From Bryopsis sp. KO-2023 (lineage: Eukaryota; Chlorophyta; Ulvophyceae; Bryopsidales; Bryopsidaceae): 64,000 nucleotides of DNA. The stretch spans positions 8,075,001 to 8,139,000 of the forward strand of contig BSYQ01000001.1 in NCBI GenBank assembly GCA_030272585.1, given 5' to 3'. The translations under genes were made by a program, and so were the position numbers. The notes beneath the pieces are model-generated. The model saw nothing but the letters and a program-made list of their open reading frames with translations, did no database searches and had not been told where the DNA came from. Shown here piece by piece: positions 37,742 to 49,200 of the stretch. Positions within the stretch are counted from its first letter, which is position 1. Every line of letters begins with the position of its first letter.

Positions 37742-39322
37742 ATGAAGGCGCACATGCTGCTCCAGTGCGCCAGGGCCAGACACTTTGGCTTGTTGCACAC
37801 CAGATCCCTTCCCCTTTCTTTGTCAGACATAAACTCTCATTGGAGAACATCCAGGAGGCTGGTGAGGGCAGCATCAGTATATTCATTCAGGAAGTTTACA
37901 CCAGTATATCCCAGTGTAAGATGGGGATCCGCTTCTGTTCAATTCTGTTGTGTTGGTGCACCATCACTGGCTGGATTGCATCCTATGATGCATTTAGCAA
38001 GTGGGTGTCTCTTTTTTTCAGTGTCAAGGAGAAGGAGTGCAAGGAAAGAGAAGCAATGTCGAAGAGATCCAGTACGACACCCTCGAATCTGGAAAGCAGC
38101 AACAGATCATCGCCTACTTGGAGTTCCTTCTTGAGAAAAATAAGGTCATGAACCTGACAGGTATTCGAAATGCGCCCATGCATCGATAAGTGCGTGGTGC
38201 CGAAGATCCATGCAGGTATGTATGCTGACTGTGTTTGATCCCTGTGGGTTGGTGCAGCGGTGAAAGGAATGGAGGAGGCCATCGATCGGCATGCGAATGA
38301 TAGCTTGACGATGGTTTCAGCGATCGAGGAGAATTACGGGGCGAGGGATGAGTGCTTGAAGGTCATTGATGTGGGTAGTGGAGCAGGATTGCCAGGCGTC
38401 ATGGTAGCCATCGCACGAGATCAATGGCAGGTGGTAATGGGGAGCATGCGAATGTTTGGATGTCTTGGGGTGCATGCATGGATGAACCATTGAGAGTTTC
38501 CATTGCACTTCCTAGGTCACAATTCTGGATACCCTGAAGAAGCGATGTGGCTTTGTCGACGAAGCAACCTCCAAATGTGGTAAATATAATTTGAGTTTTC
38601 CCGTACCTGCTGCTGGCCTTGCGAAAAGATTCTTGATTCTTGACGCACGGTGCCAACCAGTGACAGGATGCTGATTTCTATGTCGCTTTGTGGTGGTAGT
38701 CAGGAATCAAAAATGTCCAGACGCTTTGGGCCAGGGCTGAAGAGGCTGGGAGAATGGATGACCACAGAGAGGTCCGCTGTTCGTTCCGGATTTCGTAGGT
38801 GATTCTTTGGCGGCTGCCGAAAGATGCTATGTAGTCTGTGTAATGGAAATTAGACAATGGATGGATCGCTTTTTGCAGGTGTATGACATTTCCATTGCTC
38901 GTGCTGTCGCTGAATTGAGGGTGCTGGTGGAGTATTGTCTCCCGTTCGTCAAGGTCGGCGGACTGCTTGTGGCTGCAAAAGGGCCTGTTATCGAGGTACA
39001 GCACCACCACTTCACTTCTTTTTCCACTGTTGGTACTTTCAGTTTTTGGCGGCTGATAAGGTCCCCACAACTAGATGCTTCCTGATTGTATTCCTACAAC
39101 TTATCAGTTGGGATGACTGACCTGACAGACTGTCGATTGCAGGAGGAAGTGGAACTGGCTCGTAATGCCATAGAGAAGTTGGGAGGCTGTCTGGTTGGTG
39201 TTTCCAAGGTGAATTCTTTCAGTGACGATGGGAAGAGGACGGTGGTGGTGATCAAGAAGGTTACAACCACACCTAGAAAGTATCCACGCAGACCTGGTCT
39301 TCCGGCCAAAAGACCCCTTTGA
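37742..39322 (+). CDS. rsmG: RsmG/GidB 16S rRNA guanine-N7 methyltransferase, plastid-targeted
   Basis: Seven exons (37742..37915, 38022..38160, 38258..38430, 38516..38579, 38704..38771, 38879..38995, 39143..39322) encode 304 residues. The first exon is an Arg/Ser/Leu-rich transit-like peptide starting [16 protein letters not shown]. The conserved core follows: [24 protein letters not shown], the SAM-binding [42 protein letters not shown] and the C-terminal signature [18 protein letters not shown]. RsmG makes m7G527 in bacterial 16S rRNA, so this copy probably modifies plastid rRNA. The donor after exon 5 (GTCCGC) is weak but required by frame. TGTAA follows at 39453. Confidence 0.93.
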
Positions 39323-39998
39323 GCAAGCTACTTTTTCTAGTTCGTTCACCAAGCACGTGTGTTTCTGCTGCAAGAAAAAACGGTTGTGGAAATTGTCTTG
39401 TGGGAAATGTCTTCTGGGAGGCAGCGGTTAAATATGAAAAAGGACTTATTGATGTAAGTGTGTGATTCAAAACTTGGAGCCATCTCGTGAAGCAACCTAT
39501 TTGGGAAGACCCTGTGTTGACAAAGGCACTGAAACTATCCACGAAAAGTCTTACAACAAACAAACAACATAGTCGCCTTCCAGCCTTATAACAATATCCT
39601 TTCACCAGATCTAACTCTACACTGAGTCATTCACAGATCCCCTTACTTTCCCCATTGGAGCACAATTTGTCTCCTTTAATGAACAGATGCCCCCATCTCA
39701 CAGGACACCATTTCCACAATCACAACACCTGTCTCTACCAAAAACGAAACAGAAAGAATGCCCTTTCTTGCGGCTGCATCCATCCGCTGAAACGTTTTGT
39801 GGGATGTTTCCCAGAATTGTGGAAGGTGCCCAGAATCTGACGGCATATCACGTATTTTCTGGAGTGCGTTGGCTGTCCTACAGGAATTACAGGCCTTCCC
39901 AACTCGAAGAAGTTTGAACAACGCAACTCTGTAGCAACACGCTTTTCTGTAAGAGACCGCAAGGCTACGCTTTTGAATTGAGTCGCTGAAGGAATCCG
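39323..39998. other. Intergenic, RsmG to membrane protein gene
   Basis: TGTAA at 39453..39457 (131 bases after the RsmG stop) is a likely poly(A) signal. The rest presumably holds the promoter of the downstream gene. Nothing else seen. Confidence 0.45.
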
Positions 39999-40886
39999 AT
40001 GGCACAGTCACGACAGGATATCGACGTTGGGAGGCGTCAGAGGGGTGGGATTCTTTCGGCGGTGAGCAGGATTCGACCTCACAAGCACCCCAAAACGACC
40101 ACGGTCATCTTCCTGTGGATGTTTGGGCTGTTTTCCATGTTTCTGTCGCCCCCCTTGGTGAGAATAACCTCGGAGATGCGGCAAAACTACGAGACGAAAA
40201 TGGACGCCGTGATGACGGTGGACGCGAAATTGGTGCACGCGACCGACGTTTACGATAGGGCTCGGGCGCATGCGAACAACGCCAAGGTTTGGTTTTGGAG
40301 ATTTCGCCCCGAGCACAAAATGGTCGTGCGAGACCGGCAGGTTCACGAATCTGCCGCTAGGCTGGAAGTGGAAAAACTGTTGGCGAGCAGGGACGACAAA
40401 GTGGCAGAAGCCAAGTCCCAGCTCGGAATCTGGTCGGAAGCTGGTGTGGAGGAAGGGAGGAGCTTGTTTTGGGGCTCCTACAAGCAGGGGAAAGTGTTTG
40501 CCCAGAGGCAAACCTTATGGGACGCGATGTTTTCCCTCTTCTCATCCAGGGAATCTGACGCTTTAGCAAGGATCATTGAGCTCTTGCTGATCGCCTGCTT
40601 CAATTTCACAACTGGGATGATTTCAGCTCTGTTTGTGTTCATTTTCCGCCTGCCTTCATTCATAGCTTCCTTCAAACCTGGATGGATCAGTGGAACATTC
40701 TACTTCTTTTCGGCGTTTGTGGGTGGAGCCAGCGTAATTGCCACCGTGTTGGCTTTGATGTATGGGGGATCGTTTGGTTTCATATATGCAGTCGCCGGTC
40801 CAAGACTGGCGAGAATCGATGCCCAACAGCGACAAGCTGGAAGAGTTGGTTACAGAAGGGACTCCGGGCATTCTCACTACGACTGA
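39999..40886 (+). CDS. Uncharacterised green-lineage multipass membrane protein
   Basis: A single exon of 295 residues starting MAQSRQDIDVGRRQ. An N-terminal membrane segment (residues about 34-55, TTVIFLWMFGLFSMFLSPPL) is followed by a charged helical region (about 60-165). Two or three further hydrophobic helices follow (LLLIACFNFTTGMISALFVF near 200-220; FYFFSAFVGGASVIATVLAL near 235-255, then GGSFGFIYAVAG). The pattern EAGVEEGRSLFW...GKVFAQRQTLWDAMFSLFS resembles a plant and algal membrane-protein family of unknown function that I cannot name with certainty. No catalytic motif is seen. Confidence 0.8.
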   Translation: MAQSRQDIDVGRRQRGGILSAVSRIRPHKHPKTTTVIFLWMFGLFSMFLSPPLVRITSEMRQNYETKMDAVMTVDAKLVHATDVYDRARAHANNAKVWFWRFRPEHKMVVRDRQVHESAARLEVEKLLASRDDKVAEAKSQLGIWSEAGVEEGRSLFWGSYKQGKVFAQRQTLWDAMFSLFSSRESDALARIIELLLIACFNFTTGMISALFVFIFRLPSFIASFKPGWISGTFYFFSAFVGGASVIATVLALMYGGSFGFIYAVAGPRLARIDAQQRQAGRVGYRRDSGHSHYD

Positions 40887-41280
40887 AACAGCAATTATGG
40901 TAGACTTTGTTTTTAAGAAAATAGTAGATTTTGTGTTTCTTCGTAATCATAGGACAGCAGGAGGGCAGACACTTTATTACTAGGTGCTAGCGTGGGGAAG
41001 AGGTTTGCGATGCACCCATGGACGTCTCATTCTTTCCTAATGAATCAAAGCTCCTTAGACATGCGTGGGGGCATTGCAGGTTTCCGGCTGGTTTTGTTTC
41101 AAATTTTCAATTCTTGATCAGTCTCTTTCTTTTTGGGAACCCCTTTTTTGGAGAGGGGGGGGGGGGGGGGGGGGGGGGGGCTGTTGCTGGACAAATGAAG
41201 ACTTCGTTTGGTGTGGTGAACGCTTGTTGGAAATGGATCAGGCGGAATTACACAGGTTCTTTTCTACAACATGTGGCTGG
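40887..41280. other. Convergent 3' region with a poly-G run
   Basis: Contains a run of 26 G at 41155..41180. TTACA at 41248..41252 (minus-strand TGTAA) lies close after the stop of the minus-strand PRXL2-like gene. Confidence 0.6.
41155..41180 (+). repeat. Homopolymer run of 26 G
   Basis: Uninterrupted G26 between two convergent genes. Runs like this are hard to sequence, so the length should be treated as approximate. Confidence 0.85.
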
Positions 41281-42761
41281 CTAATTTCCTAGGGCTGCAG
41301 CAACCAAGTCATCGACGTCTGGGGTGATAAGGATTCCGGTGTCCCTGTGGTTGAAAATGACTTCATCCCCTTCGAACAAGTACGTCCCACCTTGGCGAGT
41401 TATGAGCTCCGTCTTTGGAGGACAGAGTTCATTCCCTGAAAAGTGTGTTCAATAAAGTTTAGATCCCATAAAAAGAACTTCAAAAAGAAGAGAAAGGGTT
41501 TAGCAACATAATCAAATTTGGAATCAAGCTGAATTTGTTATTGGACGATGTAGAGGTTGTTGAGTGTTCATGACCTCAGGACAACAGTACCCAAAAAAGG
41601 AAAATGTGACTCACAGTTTTGGATGATTTTGACGCTGTTCATCAGCCGCAGCGTCGCGAGCTCGAATGGCCGCTGGTATCCTCCACCGATCAAATTGAAA
41701 GGGGTGGCCCCCTCAAACACCTCTTTTTTGGACTGATCACCAAAGTATCCCCTCAGAACCTACACAAAATCAGAGCCAACCCATGGATCTTTTTCCACAA
41801 TTAATGCATGCCAGGGCACATCATCAGCGATTGCCAAGCATGACTGAACACACCTCAGGAATTGTTCCCTCCGATTCTACCCCTAGAAGCATTGGGACCA
41901 ATTTGGCATAAGGACTGATCTCCGCATCGGGGGCAAAGCCGGCTTCGAATCCCAATGCTTCGCAGCATGCCCCATCCTGATCTGCATACAAGTATTTCTG
42001 GGGGAATCCAGTGAATTCAGAGAACTTACGACCACCCTGAACTGATCCCAGTCCAATACAGCGGACCTCGACACCTGAACCAACAAGAAGCAATCAACCA
42101 GCACCTCTGTCAGCAAGAACTCTCATTGAACTTTTTGAAAACTGTGTAGCAAATCGATCAGGGTGACTAATTCTCTAGTTTTTAATCCTACCTGCCTCCT
42201 CAAGTTTCGCAAGGGCTTTGGAAAGACGTTGGGCATACTCCCACGAACCCAAATCCCCCCAGTGAGTCATGAACGCAAGGATGCACTTTTGGCCAGGATT
42301 GCGCTCCCACAACCCAGTCACATCTTGCAACATGCCATCATCAAGACTTGCCACTTGGATGTCTTTCAGGAAATCAAGTTGGGGTGCAGCTCGGGCGATC
42401 AATCGCTGTCCTCGGGTTGAGAAAGAACGGGAATGCTTTGCTGGGGCCCTGTGGGCAGCTGTGAACTTTTAACAGACCTTTCGTTGTACCAACATTAAAC
42501 TGGATGTGCTTATCGATCAAAAGCCATCAGAAGGAGCATGAAGAATCATTGGCATGGAAGGTGAATTTCGAAGCCTCGACAAAACGATTGTTCAAGTCTG
42601 ATCTCTAGCAATGGACCCAACACCGCCTTTGGGCTAAATGACACTTGCAGCCTGTGGCGCTTTAATAAAAAATGATTTAAGCTAGGATCTCTGTTGATAA
42701 AGTACCTGATCACACCATAGGAAGTCGAAGGTTTGCTGAGCGAAGGCTTGAGGGACAACAT
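41281..42761 (-). CDS. PRXL2/AAED1-like thioredoxin-fold protein lacking the redox cysteine, plastid-type
   Basis: Five exons (42716..42761, 42192..42458, 41854..42074, 41615..41759, 41281..41435) encode 277 residues. The N-terminus (MLSLKPSLSKPSTSYAAHRA, then Ser/Arg-rich) looks like a plastid transit peptide. The core has a thioredoxin-like order: ILAFMTHWGDLGSWEYAQRL, VEVRCIGLGSVQGGRKF, FPQKYLYADQDGACCEALG, VLRGYFGDQ, GGGYQRPFELATLRLMN and an end region GTYLFEGDEVIFNHRDTGIL. This is the peroxiredoxin-like 2 / AhpC-TSA-like arrangement. The position normally holding the CxxC or single redox Cys reads THWGDLGSW, so classical thiol chemistry is unlikely; this variant is known in plant homologues. 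The first intron was chosen because it alone keeps phase. Confidence 0.8.
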
Positions 42762-43112
42762 GTTTTCTGCAAAACAACAAATCCTTTCATTTTGCTACTT
42801 AAAACACACTCAACTTTCTCAATTCCCAGGGAAAAATCACTCTTTCCAAGCTCCACACAGAGGTGTGCAGTTCACAGGCATTGTGGATGCACTACCTCAG
42901 CGATGTCGAGGGAGATGAGGGGACGATAGGTGTGCGTTGGATGAACGGGCCGCAGCAGGATCCTATGACCGTTGAGAACGTTTCTTTCTACTCGCGATTT
43001 CACTAGATGAATGGACGCTGTCAGACCACCATGAAGACATGCGAGATGCTCCCCTGTCGTTCCTGAGAGACAACGATCGAACCGGCATACCCTCCCCTGA
43101 AGCCCAGATCTG
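42762..43112. other. Divergent intergenic region
   Basis: Spacer between the PRXL2-like gene (minus) and the sphingomyelinase gene (plus). No features beyond presumed promoters. Confidence 0.4.
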
Positions 43113-44841
43113 ATGGTTGGTGACGGTGGTTTACACTCTTCGGCTTCACAGCAACTGAGGATTCTTACTCTCAATTGCTGGGGGCTGTGGATGGCCTCAA
43201 AAAAACGGAAAAAACGAATGAGGTGAGCAAATTTGCCACTGGGCAGTTTTTGGGAGACTGGGGCAGCGCCTCAAAGTACAAACAATTCAATCCAACAGGA
43301 CTCTATTCCTAGGAAGCTCATATCCCTGGATTCTCTGGAGTGGAAAAAAAGGATGTTCATATCAATTTTTGTGACTGTCTTTTCCTGTTAGAAAAAAGGT
43401 GATCCCAGCGATTCACCAAGGATAGCCTTTGGAGTTACTTATTGAACCAGCTTTCAAGGGAGATGCGCCCTGGATGTCAGAATGAAATGGTGGTTGCGAT
43501 TCAGGCACATAGGGGCAATGTTGCAGAAGACCTCTGCGGTATTGATATTTGCTGAATTCCTGCATATATCTGAACCCAAGCCTCAAGTGTTTTCTTTAAC
43601 AACACATGATTGCTGACATCAAGGTCGGATGTTATTTTGTTTTTGGAGGATGTGGTGCTGCTGCAAGAAGTGTGGGTCAGCAGCGATGCTGCCTTCCTGA
43701 TGGAATGCGCAGGGGAAAGCAACCTTCGCCACAGTCACCATTTCAAGTCTGGCATCTTTGGGAGTGGGCTGATAACGCTGTCTCGGTTCCCGATCGTTCG
43801 GTCGAAGTTTTGGGCATACCAAGTGGCAGGGGATCCACTGAAAATACACGTGGGAGATTATTATGCATCAAAAGGTCAGTCCATATGTTGGTCAAGTGAA
43901 TATGAGGGACTCCTATGCACGATCCACTTGATTTGATGGACAGATTGTTGTTATGTGATCCAGGTTTGGGCTGGTGCCGGTTGGACACTCCATGGGGAGA
44001 ACTTGATGTGGCAAACACCCACCTCCATGCCAATTACAACCACAAATACGACAGCTTAACAGATGCACACATCCCCACAGATCCATTTGCCCCCATTCGC
44101 ATCGCCCAAATCTTGGAGCTGTCGACTATGATACATCTGTTGATGTCCGCCTCGCAATGCTCTATGGTGTTGGGGGGCGATTTGAACTGTCGACCCGACA
44201 CCCTGGAGTTCAAAATGCTCCTTGGTCTGACTCCCAGGTCCTTGAAGGATGCATGGTCAGAAGCGAATGTTCGCCTGCCGGGATGTACTTGCAACGAGGC
44301 AGGGAATAGCTTCAGCAAGAAAGATGGGGGTGATCGGCCTGAGAGGATCGACTATGTGCTGACCACATTTCCTTGCCTTGATGCAAAAGTGGTCCTGACC
44401 AGAATCCCGGAAGAGCCTAGTTTGTCTTATTCTGACCATTGTGGTGTGAGGGTGGTGGTGGATTCATCAGCAACAGGCAGGGCACCCAGAGCCTCGGAGG
44501 GAATTCACCCATCCCATGATTTGACACACATGTTGAATGCAGGAATGTCCATCATTAGTGGTGGCATAGAAGCCAGTCGCAACAGACTACGCACACTGCA
44601 GACCCTTTCGATTGTGATGCTGGTCCTGTCTGCGATACTAGTTTATGGAATGTCCTCTTGTGGTGTGTGCGATTGGGCCTTGGCTATTTGGCCTTCCTTT
44701 CCATTGGTTTTTGCTCTGGGGTTTTATGTGATGGGGTTGATGGGCGAAGGTCCGCAATGCAGAGCCCTTTCGGAAAGTGCCGACAGCCTCCAGCACTTGC
44801 AGGGAATGCTCACCCGAGGCAAGAAGGCCAGTGTAATATGA
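43113..44841 (+). CDS. Neutral sphingomyelinase (nSMase1/SMPD2-like), membrane-anchored
   Basis: Supported exons are 43113..43222, 43649..43874 and 43964..44841. One short exon between 43222 and 43649 is needed to keep phase; 43313..43370 and 43426..43489 both fit, so that part is unresolved. The EEP hydrolase motifs are clear: ILTLNCWGL near the N-terminus, DVVLLQEVW with the metal-binding Glu, FGSGLITLSRFPI, ANTHLHANYN, VLGGDLNCRPDT, RIDYVLTTFP and YSDHCGVRV with the catalytic His. The last 100 residues carry two membrane helices (LSIVMLVLSAILVYGM and FPLVFALGFYVMGLMG), as in mammalian nSMase1. It hydrolyses sphingomyelin or related phosphosphingolipids at internal membranes. TGTAA overlaps the stop codon region (44832..44836). 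Confidence 0.88.
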
Positions 44842-45092
44842 CTATTTACTATTTGATTTACCTACTTCCAGAAAAAAATTGTGCGGTGAGCCACAAGTGA
44901 ATTTCGCCCCCCCCCCTTCAACCAAGCAACAAGGAGGGTGGGGGGAGGGCAATTCAAACCAAGAAACAACAACAGGCCGATGCAATGCTGAACTCATTAC
45001 ACATGTCAATGTCAAAACCTGGGGTGAAGTCAATCGGAGGGCAGTGGGCTCGTATGCAGATCTTGTTGCGTACGTGGGTGGGTGAAGGCATC

Positions 45093-45827
45093 CTAGCCAT
45101 CTTGTTTGTAGGGACATGTGCCCAACTTACACGAAGAGGCTTCATTAATACCCCCACATTCTTCACAAATTCCAAGCTCTCGCCTCTGGGATCGGGCAAT
45201 GTATGCATCCACCACTTGCGCACTGTAGTAAAATGCCACCATCAGCCCCTACGAGGCCATTCATACTCCTATTTCAGAAAGTGTCTGAATTGCTTGATTG
45301 CTTGCTTATCAAGCGAGATTGGTTTTGCAACCCGCATCAGGCATGAAACTGAAATCAGCTCTTCGCACATCAATCGGATTCAATCAATCAAGTCTCATGT
45401 TTACACTCAAGGTGCCCTGCAAAAAGCCAAAACTTATTGCTGGGTTTTCTCACATAGTAGCTTTCAAAATCATAATTTTTTGGCCAATGCAACCCAGTAA
45501 GTTCCACATCTCACCCCGAAAGCCAAGCCAACGATTTGATCCAACGTCCACTGCGGCGCATCGCCCATCGCCTGCCCGCGCAGCCACACACACAAAAAAC
45601 CTGAACAGCTTTTCTATGGGTTCCACACGCTCGTTTACTCCAAAGGACGCAACAAGTGGCTGACGACTCGGAAATACCTTGCTACGCCATCGCTCCCTTC
45701 TTGACACAGCAGCGCCAGGGACTGCTCTCCGCCTATCCACACCCAAACTCGATATTCTCAAAACTGGCGACGTCGATTGTAATCGAGGGGCGCAGAGGCC
45801 AACGGGCATCACAGGCAAAACCCGCAT
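45093..45827 (-). CDS. Small plastid-type protein with C-terminal Cys4 motif, unrecognised
   Basis: Two exons (45601..45827 and 45093..45222) joined at phase 2 encode 118 residues. The first about 60 residues are Arg/Ser/Val-rich without acids and look like a plastid transit peptide (MRVLPVMPVGLCAPRLQSTS). The C-terminus reads VVDAYIARSQRRELGICEEC, GGINEASSCKLGTCPYKQDG: four cysteines in C-x2-C ... C-x4-C spacing, suggesting a small zinc ribbon or a redox pair. The donor (AG/GTTTTT) is moderate but the frame and the cysteine pattern support it. I do not recognise the family. Confidence 0.55.
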
Positions 45828-46218
45828 CTCTGCTGCAAACGACTGCGATGGCTCGCGTCACCCATGGTTTATTTTTTTTTTCATTCTGGAAAATTCGAAT
45901 CAGCATGGCTGACTAACGGAGCGAATTGCATGTGTGGGGTAAACTCCACGCCAAAGTGGTCCACGGTGCATCACTTTTTTTTTCTTCTCCGCATTGCGTG
46001 CGCGCCAAGGACCAGAATACGTGCAAAGGGGGACGACAGGCGGGTCATTCTTTTTCTTTCTTTCGTTCGTGTTTTTCTTCTCGCTTCCGCTCGTTTCGGG
46101 TGGAGTGTCCAGCTGGTGGAGCCCGTTTTTCTGGTACAAGCGTTCTCCTCGCGCTGCTCGACGAACAAACCGCTTTCGCCTTGAGGTCGGGCTTCTCAAA
46201 GAGTGGCGTGACTAGACG
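45828..46218. promoter_or_regulatory. Divergent promoter region, Cys4 protein / Smr protein
   Basis: About 390 bases lie between two divergent predicted starts, with T-tracts near 45870 and 45976 and a CG-richer middle. Presumed bidirectional promoter; no specific element identified. Confidence 0.4.
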
Positions 46219-49200
46219 ATGGAGTGGAGTAGAGGGAAGGTACGAAGCATACATACTTCTTCCCGGTAAAGGCAAACTGTCATCCTCCGGGCAGTGCTTG
46301 CTCTGTACAAGAACTCCACCTACAGGCCGGACCGAATCCCCGCCTTCGGTTCGACGCGTTTTCATTCGCTGTGTCGTTTTCCATGGAGGTTCGTTTGTTT
46401 CGCCAGCTTGGAAAGAAACGAGACAGTTTCACACCAGGTTCCTCGCTCATGTACATGAGCTAAGAAAACCCCACCTCCCACCTGCTTCTGCGTGCAGGAC
46501 AGTCAGGATATTCAAGGCAAAGCACCCCCAGGTTTCGGTGGAACACTTGGCTTAGGTGGAGTGCAAGACTGGGACTTGCCCCCCCCACCCCCTCCCCCCC
46601 CTCCACTCCCAACATCATTAACAGCAAACCCGCAATTGGCATCCATCCCTCAATCATCAGAAAATCAAAATCCTTGGGACTTCATTCCGCCAGGGAACCC
46701 ACTGGAGGCAGGCAATGCTCAGTCCTCGACCATTTGGGGACTGCCTAGCACAAGTTCGGGGGCACATGCAAGCGCTGGAATTCTCTCTAAGCAAGCAAGG
46801 GAAAAGCAACAGCAAGAAGGAGTGGATTGGGGAATGCGATTGTGGGACGCTCCAAATCAGCAATTCAACTCGTGGATGGGCGGAGGTGGCGTTGGAGGAG
46901 GAGGAGGAGGTGGTGGTGGTGGTCAGGGAGTGCTGATCAGTGGAGGGATTGAGGACTTTGCAGGATACAGTCACAATGCTGAAGTCGGATCGCATCACCC
47001 TGAGTCTGACCTGGATTTGAGCGGGGGACCCAGCGGGCCGATCAATTTGCCACCAGGTTTGATAGGGAATGAAGCTGATGCCGGTGCAGGTGGTTACCCT
47101 TGCGAATTCGCTTCGACTGCTATTTTGAATGCGGCCATGGGGGCGACGACTAGACCTTGCGACGCCAAGCAAGACAGTGGAGATGGAAGGGGGAGTTTGC
47201 TGAGTGCCTGGCGGGCTGGGCAGAAAATTATGGATCATAGAGATGAGGTCCCACAAGGCGGCGGGGAGACCACTCTGACGGGATTTGGAGAGGTTTCTCA
47301 GCAGGAAAAGAGCAATCCATGGCCGATGGTGGGCAGTCAGGAACCTGCGTGGATGGGCATCTTGAAGAAGCAACAAGGAGATGTCGGTGTTCGTGCAGAA
47401 GAAGGGAATATGGGGGGTGCTGGGGTGGCCAGCATCGGAGCAGGGGTTGCTTGGAAGCAGCCATCGCCGAATTCGGATGCATGGGTGCATGCGAATGTGG
47501 GTGTGGTGGAAAGGCCTGATGCAATGAAAGGGACGAGATTGAGTGGAGACCAGGAAAACAGAGTCCACGGTGGGGCGAATACGAGCGGTTGTGAAAGTGC
47601 CGCTGTCCTAGACAAACCGGTGGCCACTGGATTGCATCGAGGCTGGTGGAGCTGCGGAGAAGAGGGATTTTTGAATGAAAGGATCCAGAAAGCAAACGAT
47701 CAGCGACTAAACGATGGTGAAAAAAAGCTACCGGAAATTCTCCGCACTCCACAACCCGATTTGGCAAAACTGACCAAGGAAGAGCTGTTGGACCTTTTTC
47801 CTTACTCTCGGGTGATGTTTGGGGCAGTGTTCCTGGCGAAGAGGAGTCGAGACGAGCTGTTGAAGAAAACTCCGCCCAAGCACCCCAATATATATTGTGG
47901 CCACATGACTGTGGTGTATAAGCCAGGCCCGAAGTCCCTGCTGAAACTGCCAATCGGGAAATCAGTGACTTTGACAGCCACGAGCGAATTGAGGGATGCA
48001 CATTGTCAAGTTCTTGAAGTCGTTCCGCCAGATTCTGTGAAACCAACTGGGCATGCACCCCATGTGACAATGTCGATTGCGGAAGGAGCCCAGCCCAGAT
48101 CGGCAGGCGAACTTGTTGCCGACGTTGTGGGAAAAGGGGGTCAAAAACGAGAGTTCAAGGTCCCGATTCAACTGACGGGCTACGTGGGCGTGAGGCTGGA
48201 CAATAAACGCACTGTGCTGTCGTTGGAGGAGCTGTTTGTGCTGACCGGGGTGAATTTGAGGATGGTGAGGAAGTACCTCTCCAGGATTCTACAAGCGTTG
48301 AGGTTGCGTGGTGCTGAAGTGCAATGGGGGAATAAGACCGTGCCGAGAAAAACTGCGGAGAAGGATGGGAAGGTACAGTCCAGTGCGAAAATGGGGGTTT
48401 CCCAACCTCAGGGCCCGAATTCCTCGAAATCCAGCCACGATTCCCAAAAGAATGGTTCGATCAGTGGGGGAAATGCGTCACCCTCCACGGCCTCGAATAC
48501 CAAGCCCAAGAATAAGAAGGCGGTTGCCGAGGAGCCGCCATCCGAGGAGGTGGGGCGGCTCGTCGCTGAGTTAACGAATCAGTTCGTAGGTTTGGACCAG
48601 CACGTGGCTCGACAGCTATTGATGGTGTCGGAGTGGGATCTAGAAAATGCCAAGAATTATCTTAAAGGCAAAGGAAACGAACAGCGACAGGACGAAACCC
48701 AACAAGAGGAAAGCGCCAGCAGCGAAGAGGAGGCCGAAAACTCAGGCGAACAGGAGTCTGAGGAAAATTGTGGAACACCGGTGGGGCATTTGAAGGGACC
48801 TGGGATATTGCATCTGCCGGACGATGTGTTGGGAAGATTGGATTCGAAACCTGAACCTGTTCCTCCGAAACGAGATGTCCCTGATGATATGTCGCCAGGG
48901 CGGCGGAGGAATTTGCAGGAGGATCTCAAGTGGGGACCAGTTCTTTTTTTTTCAATTTTTTTTTCTTGGATGCCATTTTGTGTGTGTGAGAGAGGGGGGC
49001 AGAACCCCTGTGCTGTCCCAGTTCATTTCTACAGCTGCTTGCCTTGTGAAGGTCAAAACATTGCGGCAGAATATCACCACAACCCTTCAATTCGCTCAAA
49101 CAGTAAAGGCCTCATTGCTTGTCCACAAGTTTCACATGATTGGGCTCCCAACAGGCAATAAAATATGCCAATCAAACAAATAGGTCCGAAACCGATGTAT

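Noticed and set aside
43426-43489. Second candidate for the missing sphingomyelinase exon
   Set aside because: Phase fits, but so does 43313..43370; neither aligns clearly, so neither was asserted.
46657-47568. 303-residue minus-strand frame
   Set aside because: Antisense shadow of the Gly-rich part of the Smr protein; codon composition mirrors the real frame.
47228-48070. 280-residue minus-strand frame
   Set aside because: Antisense to the 2H domain of the Smr protein; no recognisable motif.
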